64,000 bases of DNA from CAVOOW01 sp963697675 (GCA_963697675.1 CAVOOW010000005.1:1-64000), one strand, 5' to 3'; shown: positions 1-8,704, counted from the first letter of the stretch. Numbers and translations are program-made. Notes: generated by a model not told the origin, from the letters alone.

Positions 1-173
1 CGGCCGGGCTCGACGGTGCGGATGGTCGCCGCGAGCGCCTGTCCCGCCACCTGCCCCCCGAAGACCCGCTGCAGCGCGGTCTCCGGCTGGCGGCCGCGGT
101 AGAGACCGTCCTCGAGCGTCTCGAGGTCAAGCAGGGCGACGAGCTCGTCGATCGACTGCGGCATGCGCCACAT
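1..173 (-). CDS. tesB: Acyl-CoA thioesterase II, N-terminal part (cut by window edge)
   Basis: Only the first 57 codons are in the window. They read MWRMPQSIDELVALLDLE and continue with a GLYRG segment and an RVFGGQVAGQAL segment, the typical start of TesB-type hotdog-fold thioesterases, which hydrolyse acyl-CoA to fatty acid and CoA in the cytoplasm. The start is either ATG at 173 or the in-frame ATG at 164. The gene is divergent from the SURF1 gene and their possible start codons lie within 40 bases, so the two share a very short promoter region. Family identity rests on the conserved N-terminus only; the catalytic part lies outside. Confidence 0.8.
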   Translation of the reverse strand, partial: MWRMPQSIDELVALLDLETLEDGLYRGRQPETALQRVFGGQVAGQALAATIRTVEPG

Positions 174-198
174 GGTGGCAGCCCCTACGTTTGTGCCG

Positions 199-945
199 AT
201 GCCCCGCTTCCTGCTCGGCCCTCGATGGCTGCTCTGGCACGCCGCCCTGGTGGTCGTGCTGGTGGCGTTCACACTGCTCGGGCTCTGGCAGCTCGACCAC
301 TTCGAGCATCACGCGCGGTCCCGCGCCGACCGGCCGGTCGCGGCGATCGACGCCGTCACGCACCCCGGCGGCCGGCTGGCCAACGACGACGTGGCGCGTC
401 GCATCACGGCACGTGGGACGTACGACGACGCGCTCACGCGCCTCGTGCCGGGTCGGGAGCACGACGGCCGCACCGGATTCCTGGTCGTCACCCCGTTGCG
501 CACCACCGCGGGGATCCTGCCTGTCGTGCGCGGCTGGGTGCCCTCGCGAAACTCGGCAGCCGCCACTGCGCCGGCCGGCGAGGTCACCCTGAGCGGGCGG
601 CTGCAGGGTTCCGAGAACAGCGAGCAGAACGCGGTCGACCCGGCAGAGGCGCTGCCCGACGACGAGGTCGGCTACGTCGCGACCTTCGCCCTGCTCGAGA
701 CCTGGCCGTTCTCCCCCCGATCGGTCTACGACGGCTACGTCGTGGCCACTCGCGAGGTGCCGGAGAGCGCCGCGACACCCGACCGGGTCGAGGCGCAGCG
801 GCCGTCGGGCGGCGTCGGCAGGTGGCGCAACCTCGCCTATGCGCTGAACTGGTGGCTGTTCGGCGTGGCCGCGCTGTTCTTCTGGGGATCGGTCGTCCGG
901 CGGGCGGTCACCGAGCAGCGGTCGGGTCGCTCACCCGTCCGATGA
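199..945 (+). CDS. SURF1 family protein (cytochrome oxidase assembly)
   Basis: A 248-residue protein with the SURF1 layout: an N-terminal membrane helix at about residues 8-32 (ending LGLWQLDHF), a long extracytoplasmic domain and a C-terminal helix containing NLAYALNWWLFGVAALFFW. SURF1 proteins assist maturation of haem-copper cytochrome c oxidase at the membrane. I chose ATG 199 because SURF1 proteins usually begin directly before the first helix (MPRFLLGPRW); ATG 163 and 172 are possible but would add residues unlike the family and overlap tesB. The 3' end overlaps the convergent serpin gene by 38 bases. Confidence 0.85.
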   Translation: MPRFLLGPRWLLWHAALVVVLVAFTLLGLWQLDHFEHHARSRADRPVAAIDAVTHPGGRLANDDVARRITARGTYDDALTRLVPGREHDGRTGFLVVTPLRTTAGILPVVRGWVPSRNSAAATAPAGEVTLSGRLQGSENSEQNAVDPAEALPDDEVGYVATFALLETWPFSPRSVYDGYVVATREVPESAATPDRVEAQRPSGGVGRWRNLAYALNWWLFGVAALFFWGSVVRRAVTEQRSGRSPVR

Positions 946-2235
946 ACAGCGGGGTTCCGGTCGCGGTGTCGTGGAGCACGAACAAGAACGGCCGGTCGAC
1001 GGTCAGCTCGACATCGATCATGCGCGCGGAGACTTCACGCATCACGACGGCGGTGGCTGCGGCGGCTTCGGTGCCCTGTTCGTCGACGGCGATGAACGCC
1101 TCGTGCACCACGGCAGCGATCGCGAGTTGCATGTCGTGCGTCATCCCGGAGAAGTCCGCGTCGTCGGTGAACGCGGTGAGCATGCCGAGTCCTTCAGCAG
1201 GTCGTTGAGCAGCACCTGGGTGCGGAAGGTCCAGCGCGGCAGCTGCAGGGCGACGCCGGTGGGCTGCAACTGCGCCAGGAGGCTGCGCAGGAAGTCGGCA
1301 TCGAAGCCTTTCGCCACCTCGGCCAGACGGCCGGCATCCGGAACTATCACCGCCATGGCCAGGCCGGCGCCGTCGGACATCAGATCGACGGCCTGCCAGC
1401 CGGGGCCGCGCGCGTAGGCCAGCGCGCTCTGGCTGTCATAGCTCATCATCGGCACGTCGACCTTCGAACCGTCGGCGCGGGTGAACGGCCGGTCCTGCGT
1501 GGCGCTCTTCTCGAACGGCACCGCCCACGGCGCCTTGAGGTAGACGGCGTTGACGAGCACGAGGCGGGTGTCGTCGGCGAGGACGCCGCGAGGCGAGCAG
1601 GGCCGGGATCTTTGCCTGCGTCTGGTCGCTGGTCCAAGCGTTGATGGCCTGTCGGGCGGCCTCGTAGTCCTGCCGGTAGTCGACCTCGCGCATACCGGTG
1701 CCGAAACTCTCCGCAAGCGCGTCGAGGAACGCGGCGCTCCCACGTGACACCGTGCTGGCCCCACAGCGAGTTCGCCGTGTCGACGGTGACCTGGCGCCGT
1801 GCCGTCGTCGCGCTTCCGCTCGTGAGCAAGGCTCTCGATGTGCTGAGTCAGCGCGTTGAGACCGGCGTTCAGGTCGGCGGCTGAGGTCGCGTGCAGGACG
1901 CGGTCCATCTCCTCGGCGGTCTTGCCACGTGCACCGTTGCGGGTCATGCCCAGCGCGACTGCGACGGAGTAGGGCGAGCACGCGAGGTTGCCGTCCTCGC
2001 TCGCCAGTGCCCGGAACAGGTCGGTGCCGAACGACTGCACCACCCGGGCGCCCGGCTGACGCGCCGCCTGGTCCGCGGCCCGGCGGGTTGCCCGCGACAG
2101 CGCGACGCTGACCGTGGCGACCTTGCCTGCAGGACGTGTCTTGCTCGGTTCCGCACCGCACGCGGAGAGGAAGGGGAACGCACCCAGTCCGGCCGCAACC
2201 AGCCCGGCGACGTGCAGGACTTCGCGTCGGGACAT
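908..2235 (-). CDS. Serpin-family lipoprotein (reading frame broken by several indels)
   Basis: Joined across frames, the sequence reads as one serpin of about 440 residues. It starts with a twin-Arg-like, lipoprotein-type signal (MSRREVL... ending in the lipobox LSAC). It then shows serpin core segments CSPYSVAVALGM, NAVYLKAPWAVPF and a C-terminal hinge EQGTEAAAATAV, followed by DRPFLFVLHD. The hinge with small residues is typical of inhibitory serpins, which trap target proteases by inserting the reactive loop. Frame changes are needed near 1800, 1735, 1585 and 1190. Protein similarity continues exactly across each one, so sequencing indels are more likely than decay. It is probably anchored outside the cell. 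The target protease is not known. Confidence 0.75.
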
Positions 2236-2282
2236 CACGGGGCTTGGACGCGCCCAGAGCCGCCGTGGTTCCCTTGCGGGTG

Positions 2283-2600
2283 CTACGCCGCTGCGCGTTC
2301 GACGGCGGCGGCCTGCTCGGCGTGGGTGACCCGCCGCTCCGCGACGAACGACATCAACGGGATCGTGCCGGCGGCCATCACGAGCAGCGTTTTCATGACG
2401 GACCAGCGCGACTTCATGGCGAGCATGAAGGCCGTGATCAGGTAGATCATGTACAGATAGCCATGGGCCGTCCACAGGTAGCCGGCGACCCGCCTGCTGA
2501 CACCCCAGGGTTCGAAACTGAAGCCGACCAGACAACACGTGGCCAGGACCACACCGGTGGTGTAGGCCATCACTCGGTATCGGGTCAGGACTGAGGGCAC
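2283..2600 (-). CDS. DUF3817 integral membrane protein
   Basis: A 105-residue protein with three hydrophobic segments (about residues 10-30, 45-62 and 68-84). It carries the WTAHGYLYMIYL motif typical of DUF3817 proteins, small actinobacterial membrane proteins of unknown function. The ATG at 2600 gives the usual family length. It lies 47 bases upstream of the serpin gene on the same strand and may be co-transcribed with it. Nothing in the sequence suggests a specific activity. Confidence 0.8.
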   Translation of the reverse strand: MPSVLTRYRVMAYTTGVVLATCCLVGFSFEPWGVSRRVAGYLWTAHGYLYMIYLITAFMLAMKSRWSVMKTLLVMAAGTIPLMSFVAERRVTHAEQAAAVERAAA

Positions 2601-2609
2601 GCCGTCAGA

Positions 2610-3266
2610 CTAGATGCCGAAGGAACTGGTCCCGGTGGTGGCCGTCGGCGCCGGCGTAGGTGGTGTCGGTGGTGTGCCCTTCTTCTCGTGCCCGAAACCG
2701 AAGCGGTCGCGCAGGCCCTGCATGCGGGTGAGGTCGCCGATCTGCAGGGCGGTGTCGTTGCCGCTCTTCTTCTCGGCGAGCAGCGTGACATCGTCGCCCT
2801 TCTTGATCGAGCCGATGCCGTCGCGGGCCGCGTTGACGGGCGTCGTGGCGGGCACGTCGTAGGTCGCGCTGAAGCCGTCATCACTCTTCACGGTGATGGT
2901 CGACGACGAGACCGAGCTCACCTTGCCGCGCTGCACCACCAGCGTCTGATAGCCACCGCCCTGCTTGGGCACGACGAACTCGCCGTGCAGGGCCCCCATC
3001 GGGCCGGCGATGCCGAACCCGTGGCCGCCGCGCATCCCCGGGCCGCCGCCGTGCCCCAGTCCACGCTCGCCGGGCGCCGTTGAGGCCGACGGGCTGCCGC
3101 TCGGTGTCGGAGTGCTGGTGTCAGCGGCCAGCGCGACACCGGTGGCTGCCGCGGCCAGCACGGCCACGGTGGCGAGCCCCACGACGAGGTTCCGCCGCCG
3201 GAAGGGTCCCGCCGGCTTCGGATCGCCGAACTCGAGCGTGTCGGGCGGAGGGTCAGTGAGCGACAT
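2610..3266 (-). CDS. DUF5666-like membrane-anchored protein
   Basis: A 218-residue protein. A short cytoplasmic tail is followed by one membrane helix at about residues 26-48. Next come a Ser/Thr/Pro-rich linker, a Gly/His-rich stretch (GHGGGPGMRGGHGF) and a beta-rich segment reading GKVSSVSSSTITVKSDDG, which resembles the repeats of DUF5666 proteins; a Pro/Thr tail ends it. ATG 3266 is supported by a GAGGAGA ribosome site 6 bases upstream. Start of the gene is only 40 bases from the end of the kinase gene, in the same direction, so it may be the last part of the htrA-regulator-kinase transcript. Function unknown. Confidence 0.6.
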   Translation of the reverse strand: MSLTDPPPDTLEFGDPKPAGPFRRRNLVVGLATVAVLAAAATGVALAADTSTPTPSGSPSASTAPGERGLGHGGGPGMRGGHGFGIAGPMGALHGEFVVPKQGGGYQTLVVQRGKVSSVSSSTITVKSDDGFSATYDVPATTPVNAARDGIGSIKKGDDVTLLAEKKSGNDTALQIGDLTRMQGLRDRFGFGHEKKGTPPTPPTPAPTATTGTSSFGI

Positions 3267-3305
3267 GCGGATCTCCTCGGGCCGGGGCGATGCGCCCAGC
3301 ATGCG

Positions 3306-4838
3306 TCACGAACCTGTGACGGACCTGTGGACGACCTGAGTCTCTGAGTCTCCGGAAGAAGGCTCGGCGGGCATTTCGTCACGGTCCTGGGGCAGCCGGA
3401 CCCAGAAGGTCGCGCCGGCGCCGGGTGCGGTGTCGACGCCGACCTGGCCGCCGTGGGCCGCAACGAGCGCCGCGACGATGGACAGGCCGAGTCCGGTGCC
3501 ACCGGCCGCCCGCGTCCGCGAGGCGTCCGCGCGGAAGAAGCGCTCGAAGATCCGTGCGGCGTCCTCCGGTGCGAGGCCCGGGCCGCGGTCGCGCACCGAG
3601 AGGTGCACCTCGCCGGACCGGACCGCGACCTCGACGTCCACCGGGCTGCCCGCAGGTGTGTGGCTCAGCGCATTGGACACGAGGTTGGACAGGACCTGGC
3701 GCAGCCGCAGGTCGTCGCCGAGCACGACGGCGGCGTCGCCCGCCGCGACCGTGAGGCTGATGTCCCTGTCGGGAGCGACTGCTCGCGCGTCCTGGACGGC
3801 GTCGGCGGCGAGGGCGACCATGTCGACCGGTGAGCGGTCGAGCGGGCGTTGCTGGTCGAGCCTGGCCAGCAGCAGCAGGTCGTCGACGAGGATGCCCATC
3901 TGGGCGGCGGAGTCCTCCACCCGCCGCATCACCCGCGCCACGTCCGCGGGCTTGGGTGCGGCGCCCTGGCGATAGAGCTCGGCGAAGCCGCGGATGGAGG
4001 TCAACGGGGTCCGCAGCTCGTGGCTCGCATCGGCCACGAACCGGCGCATCTTGTCCTCGGAGGCGCGCGCTGCGACCTCCGAGGCCTCGCGCGCCCGGAA
4101 CGCCGACTCGATCTGCACGAGCATCCCGTTCAGCGCCCGCGACAGCCGTCCCACCTCGGTGCGCGGGTCGCTCTCGGGCACGCGCTGGCTGAGGTCCCCG
4201 GCGGCGATGGCAGCCGCGGTGTGCTCGACCTCGACAAGGGGACGCAGCGAGCGGCGTACGACGACATACCCGGCGCCACCCAGCAGCACCAGCACGACGA
4301 ACCCGACGAGCAGCTCGAGGACGACGAGCCGGTGCACGGTGTCCTCGACGTCGGACAGCGAGATCGCGCGCACCGCGTACACCGGTCCCACGTTCGACCG
4401 ACCCGGTTGCACCACCACGCGCCAGGAGGGGGCATCGCCCTCCGCAGCGACCGTGAACGGCTCATGTCCGGCCGCCAGGATCTCCTTCCTGGTCAGGATC
4501 GGCGGTGCAGCCGATGTGTCCGTCTCCCTGTCAGGGGTCACCCGTACGCCTTCGAGCGACGTGACGCGCAACCACTCGGGCCGTCCGGGGCCGAACGACG
4601 ACGCCCCGTCGTCACGGGCGGCGGCGGGCCGCAGGAGCTGCGGCGGGATCTCGCCGGTCAGGTCCCGGTCGACCTGGGCGACGAGATAGCCGTTGAGCTG
4701 CGTGGTGGCCGTGAGGCCGGTGACGACGAGCGCGACCGCGACGAGGGTCAGCAGCGCGACGACGAGCCGCACGCGCAACGGCGTGCGCGCGGGCAGCCCC
4801 CGGGCGCGGTGCAGCAGCCCGCGCCCGCGGTCGAGCAT
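3306..4838 (-). CDS. Sensor histidine kinase, TcrY/MprB type
   Basis: A 510-residue membrane kinase with two transmembrane helices (about residues 20-42 and 172-195) flanking an extracytoplasmic sensor domain. After these come a HAMP linker, the H-box ASHELRTPLTSIRGF, the N-box QVLSNLVSNALSHT and the G-boxes DRGPGL and GGTGLGLS. It phosphorylates the partner regulator encoded immediately upstream. ATG 4838 lies 13 bases after the regulator stop; GTG 4859 would overlap that stop by 8 bases and is an alternative start. The order protease, regulator, kinase recalls the mycobacterial MprAB-PepD envelope-stress module, though here the protease gene comes first. Confidence 0.88.
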   Translation of the reverse strand: MLDRGRGLLHRARGLPARTPLRVRLVVALLTLVAVALVVTGLTATTQLNGYLVAQVDRDLTGEIPPQLLRPAAARDDGASSFGPGRPEWLRVTSLEGVRVTPDRETDTSAAPPILTRKEILAAGHEPFTVAAEGDAPSWRVVVQPGRSNVGPVYAVRAISLSDVEDTVHRLVVLELLVGFVVLVLLGGAGYVVVRRSLRPLVEVEHTAAAIAAGDLSQRVPESDPRTEVGRLSRALNGMLVQIESAFRAREASEVAARASEDKMRRFVADASHELRTPLTSIRGFAELYRQGAAPKPADVARVMRRVEDSAAQMGILVDDLLLLARLDQQRPLDRSPVDMVALAADAVQDARAVAPDRDISLTVAAGDAAVVLGDDLRLRQVLSNLVSNALSHTPAGSPVDVEVAVRSGEVHLSVRDRGPGLAPEDAARIFERFFRADASRTRAAGGTGLGLSIVAALVAAHGGQVGVDTAPGAGATFWVRLPQDRDEMPAEPSSGDSETQVVHRSVTGS

Positions 4839-4851
4839 TGAGTCTGGAGCA

Positions 4852-5598
4852 TCAGCCACGCGGCACCCGGAGCACGTAGCCCACGCCACGCAACGTATGC
4901 AGCAGGCGCGGGTCGCCGGTGTCGAGCTTGCGGCGCAGGTAGGACACGTAGGACTCCACCACGTTGGCGTCGCCGCCGAAGTCGTAGTGCCACACGTGGT
5001 CGAGGATCTGCGCCTTGGACAGCACGCGCCCGGCGTTCTGCATGAAATAGCGCAGCAGCTTGAACTCCGTCGGCGAGAGGGCGACCTCCTCGCCGGCCTT
5101 CCACACCTCGTGGGTGTCGTCGTCCAGCTCGATGTCGGCGAAGACCAGCCGGGACGCCTCGACGCCGCCGGCGCTGCGCCCGGCAGCGCGCCGCAGCACT
5201 GCCCGGATCCGCGCGATGATCTCCTCGAGGCTGAACGGCTTGGTGACATAGTCGTCGCCGCCGACCGTGAGCCCGGCGACCTTGTCCTCCGTGGCGTCGC
5301 GAGCGGTCAGGAACAGCACCGGGACGGTCGCGCCCTCGCCACGCATGCGTCGCACGACGTCGAAGCCGTCCATGTCCGGCATCATCACGTCGAGCACGAC
5401 CAGGTCGGGCCGGGAGCTGCGGGCCGCTGCCAGCGCCTCGCGCCCGTTGGTGGCCGTGGTGACCTCGAAGCCCGCGAACCGCAGGCTGGTGGCCAGCAGC
5501 TCGAGGATGTTGGGCTCGTCGTCGACGACGAGCAGCCGCGCCTCCGACGGCTTCACCTCCGGCTGCGCCACCGCCTCCGGACGTTGCGCGCTAGCCAT
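4852..5598 (-). CDS. OmpR-family response regulator
   Basis: A 248-residue regulator. The receiver domain holds the phospho-acceptor region LVVLDVMMPDMDGF and the conserved Lys in DDYVTKPFS. The C-terminal winged-helix domain ends in LLHTLRGVGYVLR, the usual OmpR/PhoB ending. ATG 5598 is preferred because GGGAGG sits 8 bases upstream, and the 10 extra residues from 5628 do not look conserved. The kinase gene follows at once and an HtrA-type protease precedes it, so the pair probably controls an envelope-stress response that includes the protease. Confidence 0.9.
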   Translation of the reverse strand: MASAQRPEAVAQPEVKPSEARLLVVDDEPNILELLATSLRFAGFEVTTATNGREALAAARSSRPDLVVLDVMMPDMDGFDVVRRMRGEGATVPVLFLTARDATEDKVAGLTVGGDDYVTKPFSLEEIIARIRAVLRRAAGRSAGGVEASRLVFADIELDDDTHEVWKAGEEVALSPTEFKLLRYFMQNAGRVLSKAQILDHVWHYDFGGDANVVESYVSYLRRKLDTGDPRLLHTLRGVGYVLRVPRG

Positions 5599-5624
5599 GC
5601 GGCCATCCTCCCACTGCAGGGTCG

Positions 5625-6922
5625 TCATGATCCGCTACCCAGCTTCGCGGTGGCGGTGTGCGACGAGCCGTCGCGCGTGTAGGTCAGGCGGACGGTGTCG
5701 CCGGCCTCGTGCGCCCGGATCGCTGCCGTCAGCTCGGTGGCGTCGGAGACAGTTGTGTCGTCGACCTTGGTGATCACGTCGCCCGCCTTCAGGCCCGCCT
5801 TCGCGGCGCCGCTCGACGCGGTGACCTCCTCGATGCGCGCCCCGCCACCTGTGACGTCGCTCGCGCTCACACCGAGCACGGCATGCGTGACGGTCTCGCC
5901 CTTGAGCAGTTGCTGCGCGACCCGTTGCGCCTCATCGACCGGGATCGCGAAGCCGACACCGATGTTGCCGGACTGGCCGGTGCCGCCGCCCGACAGGGAG
6001 GCGATGGCCGAGTTGATGCCGATGACCCTGCCCTGCGCGTCGACGAGCGGGCCGCCCGAGTTGCCCGGGTTGATCGGCGCGTCGGTCTGGATCGCGTCGT
6101 TCAGCACGGTCGACGTACCGCTGCCCTGGCTCTGCTGCTGTTGGCCGAACGGGTCGCCGAACGGGTTCTGCTGCTGCTGCTCGTCGCTGCCCACGTCGAC
6201 CGGGCGGTGCAGCGCCGAGATGATGCCGGCGCTCACCGAGCCCTCGAGGCCCAGCGGGCTGCCGATCGCGAGCACCGTGTCGCCCACGTGCACGCTGTTG
6301 CTGTCGCCGAAGGTCGCAGGCTTGAGGTTCGAGACGCCGGACGCCTTGATGACCGCCAGGTCGGTCGACGCGTCGCGGCCGACGATCGTCGCCTTCGCCG
6401 TGTCACCGTTGCTGAAGGTCACCGTGATGGTGCCCCCGTCGGCCGCGGCGGAGATCACGTGGTTGTTGGTGAGGATCGAACCGTTCGACGTCATGATCAC
6501 GCCGGACCCCTCGTCGGAGCCACCGCTGGCCGCCACCTGGATCGAGACGACGCTGGGCATCACGGCCGCCGCCACCTTGGCCAGCGTCTCGGTCGGGCTG
6601 GTCCCGCCCTTGACGACCGTGCCGCTCGCGATGGGGGTCGTGCTGCCGCCGTCCCGGTGCAGGGCGATCTCCGCGCCGGCCAGCCCCGAGCCGAGTGCCA
6701 CGACGAGCACGAGCGCGCCGACGCCCGCGATCCGGCCGAGTCCGTGGCCGGAGCCAGAGCGCTCCGCAGGCGGCGCCCGGGCGCAGGCGGGTACGGCGGG
6801 AGCACGCGGGTCGTGTCGCTCACGTCGTCAGGGCTCGGCTCGGGCGGCCGCGACCACCAGGGCTGCGGGTCGTACGGAGGCGTCGGCTGGGCGCCGGGGT
6901 CAGGGGTCGTGTCGTCGGTCAT
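5625..6922 (-). CDS. HtrA/DegP-like membrane-anchored serine protease with PDZ domain (one indel)
   Basis: A PepD-like protease of about 430 residues. An acidic, Pro-rich cytoplasmic tail starts at ATG 6922 (MTDDTTPDPGAQ, ribosome site GAGGGT). A single membrane helix (GVGALVLVVALGSGLAG) leads into a trypsin-like domain with His in ILTNNHVISA, Asp in STDLAVI and Ser in NPGNSGGPL, then a C-terminal PDZ domain (AGLKAGDVITKVDD). The tail and the helix are in different frames and join only with a one-base change near 6740-6790. A Gln-rich loop (EQQQQNPFGDPFGQQQQ) interrupts the protease domain. It likely degrades or refolds misfolded envelope proteins, under control of the adjacent two-component pair. 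Confidence 0.85.
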
Positions 6923-7137
6923 GGGAGCACCCTCGCGCGTACGCCTGAGGGCATCCTGACCGCTTCCTGTGAAGTGGCTGTGAGCGAGACGGTCCACCCG
7001 TCATCGACAGGTGGCGAGCACCGGTCCGAAGAGGTCCGGTAGCCGCCCAACGAGCTGGTGGCATGAGCCGTCTCCGGCCCCCGCTGGGTGGTCCAGCCGC
7101 CCGACATCACCCACCAGGCAGCGTTAGGGTCGGCGCC

Positions 7138-7383
7138 ATGAGCGAGCAAGGCATGGACGACCGCGACATCCGAGCCACGATCTCCCGCCTCGTCGAGGAG
7201 GAGCATCGACTGCGCCAGGGGAAGGTCGACGAAGCGGAACGCCGCAAGCTGACCGAGATCGAGGAGCACCTCGACCAGGCGTGGGACCTGCTGCGCCAAC
7301 GTCAGGCTCTCCGCGAGGCGGCAGGGGACCCGACGCAGGCCCACGAGCGCCCCACCGGCGAGGTCGAGGGGTATCTGCAGTAG
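7138..7383 (+). CDS. DUF2630 family small protein
   Basis: An 81-residue soluble, highly charged, helical protein beginning MSEQGMDDRDIRATISRL. The EEEHRLRQ and LDQAWDLLRQR segments match DUF2630, a short actinobacterial family of unknown role. I chose ATG 7138 because upstream in-frame residues are not conserved in character and 81 residues is the usual length. The predicted coiled-coil-like helices suggest protein contacts, but no function is known. Confidence 0.75.
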   Translation: MSEQGMDDRDIRATISRLVEEEHRLRQGKVDEAERRKLTEIEEHLDQAWDLLRQRQALREAAGDPTQAHERPTGEVEGYLQ

Positions 7384-7515
7384 GTCGAGGCGTCTCTGAT
7401 GTAGGTAGCGCCGGACAGTTCGTCGGCGATCGCTGACAACCGCTGCGCGGGCGTCGGCGTCACTACTCACATCACTGGTCGCTGCCGTGGCGGCCCGAGC
7501 CTCCTGGAGGAACTG

Positions 7516-8071
7516 ATGCGCGTCCGAGTTCTCCGCACACTGCTGGTCACCACCGCCGTCGCCGCGAGCTCCCTCGCGGGGATCACCGCCACCGGCGCCG
7601 TCGGTGCCTCCGCCACCACCGGCGGTGTCCACGCCCACGACTGGAGCAAGGAGCCGCGGTCGGTCACGCGATCACCCGCGACGGCCCCCGAGGTGACCGG
7701 CATCCGGGTCGGCCACCACCCGAAGTTCGACCGCATCGTCATCGACCTGGACGGCAAGGCGTCCGGCTACTCGGTGCGCTATGTCAAGAACGCGCACCGC
7801 GACCCGTCCGGCAAGGTCGCCCGGCTGCTCGGTCCGCGAACGCTGCTCATCGTGCTCTCGCCGGCCAATGGTCACGACGTCAACACGGGCGACCCGACGC
7901 TGACGACCCCGCTCGAAGGTGAAGTGGCGCCTGGACGAGGTGCGCGAGACGAAGGTGATCGGCGACTTCGAGGCGGTCTTCTCGGTGGGCGTCGGACTGG
8001 CCCACAAGACGCCGTTCCGGGTGCAGACGTTGCACAACCCGACCCGCATCGTGGTCGACGTGCATCACTGA
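7516..8071 (+). CDS. Secreted AMIN-like domain protein (one indel)
   Basis: After frame correction this is a protein of about 184 residues. A clear Sec signal peptide (residues 1-31, cleaved near VGASA) precedes an AMIN-like domain containing VTGIRVGHHPKFDRIVIDLD and, after the break, RVQTLHNPTRIVVDVHH. Such domains are thought to bind envelope polysaccharide. The frame must change near 7915. GGAGG sits 6 bases before ATG 7516. The gene ends 19 bases before the strong hairpin at 8091-8123, which probably terminates it. Confidence 0.72.
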
Positions 8072-8090
8072 CCGGTCCTGAACATACGAC

Positions 8091-8123
8091 GAGGCCCCTC
8101 CATGCATGAGATGGAGGGGCCTC
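8091..8123. terminator. Bidirectional terminator hairpin
   Basis: A perfect 13-bp inverted repeat (GAGGCCCCTCCAT and ATGGAGGGGCCTC) around a 7-base loop. There is no long T-run on either side, as is common in actinobacterial terminators. It sits between the end of the plus-strand AMIN-like gene and the end of the candidate minus-strand RNA, so it can terminate both. Confidence 0.75.
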
Positions 8124-8495
8124 GCCCGGTCTCGCCCCGCTCCGCGTCCGATTGCTCGGTCGCCGCGCCTGCGTGACCTGCCACCGTTGCTCGAAGAACC
8201 TCGCCGAGTGCTCCGGTCTTCGCGCTCACGCAGCCCGGGTTTCCCCGGGTTCCGCTTGCAGCGGTTGCCCTTCGCTGCCCGAACGCAGGTTGCCCTGCGT
8301 TCCGGTGAACTCCAGCCGACCCTTCGCATTCACAACTCAGGTTGCCCTGCGTTGCAAGAACTCCAGTGAGCCTTCGTTCCTCTACGTGCCCTAAGCCTCC
8401 ATCGTCTGTCCTGAAGTTGCCCTCAGGCCTTTCGATTTCCTCTTCGAGCGACCCGAAGTTTCCTTCAGGGCCGGTCCCCGTTTCCCGGTGACGTA
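8091..8495 (-). ncRNA. Candidate structured RNA with GNRA-capped hairpins, class unknown
   Basis: Read on the minus strand, this gene-free stretch holds a series of short hairpins closed by GNRA tetraloops. They are at 8469-8452 (7 bp, GAAA), 8427-8410 (7 bp, GCAA), 8353-8334 (GCAA), 8302-8281 (perfect 9 bp, GCAA), 8278-8258 (GCAA on a bulged stem), 8249-8234 (6 bp, GAAA) and 8159-8148 (4 bp, GCAA). The segments beginning AACGCAGGGCAACCTG recur 52 bases apart, and TGGAGTTC and GCGAAGGG are also repeated between them. A promoter-like pair lies just upstream, and the 13-bp hairpin at 8091 ends the unit. It shows none of the hallmarks I know of RNase P RNA (GAGGAAAGTCC), tmRNA (T-loop, tag frame) or 4.5S RNA. 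I do not recognise the class. Transcription is inferred. Confidence 0.55.
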
Positions 8496-8501
8496 GGGAG
8501 A

Positions 8502-8530
8502 TTTCTAGTGCCCCCGACGACGCCGCACAA
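8502..8530 (-). promoter_or_regulatory. Possible promoter of the structured RNA
   Basis: On the minus strand TTGTGC (8530-8525) and TAGAAA (8507-8502) are separated by 17 bases, an acceptable sigma70-type arrangement (3/6 and 4/6 matches). Transcription would start near 8495, directly before the first hairpins. The assignment is tentative. Confidence 0.35.
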
Positions 8531-8574
8531 GGGCAATCCGTCAGCGATTTCAGAATTGTTTCGTCATCCCCAGG

Positions 8575-8670
8575 ATGTCCACAGTTCATGCCCGGTTGTC
8601 CCCCGGACACGCCACGTCGTCCACCGGTTCATCCACCGATGCATCCACAGCGTCGAGCAGCGCGTCCACC
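8575..8670 (+). repeat. Cluster of five DnaA-box-like TCCAC motifs
   Basis: Five same-direction 9-mers resemble the DnaA box TT(A/G)TCCACA: ATGTCCACA at 8575, TCGTCCACC at 8617, TCATCCACC at 8629, GCATCCACA at 8641 and GCGTCCACC at 8662. None is perfect. They lie between the candidate RNA promoter and the start of the next gene. Whether DnaA or another protein binds here is unknown. Confidence 0.35.
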
Positions 8671-8704
8671 ATTCGGACAGGCACCCACATGGCAGGCTGG
8701 CCTC

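Noticed and set aside
8065..8610. 181-codon minus-strand open frame across the candidate RNA
   Set aside because: No ribosome site, no family resemblance, and the apparent peptide repeats follow from the RNA stem-loops. The frame also runs through the terminator hairpin into the AMIN-like gene.
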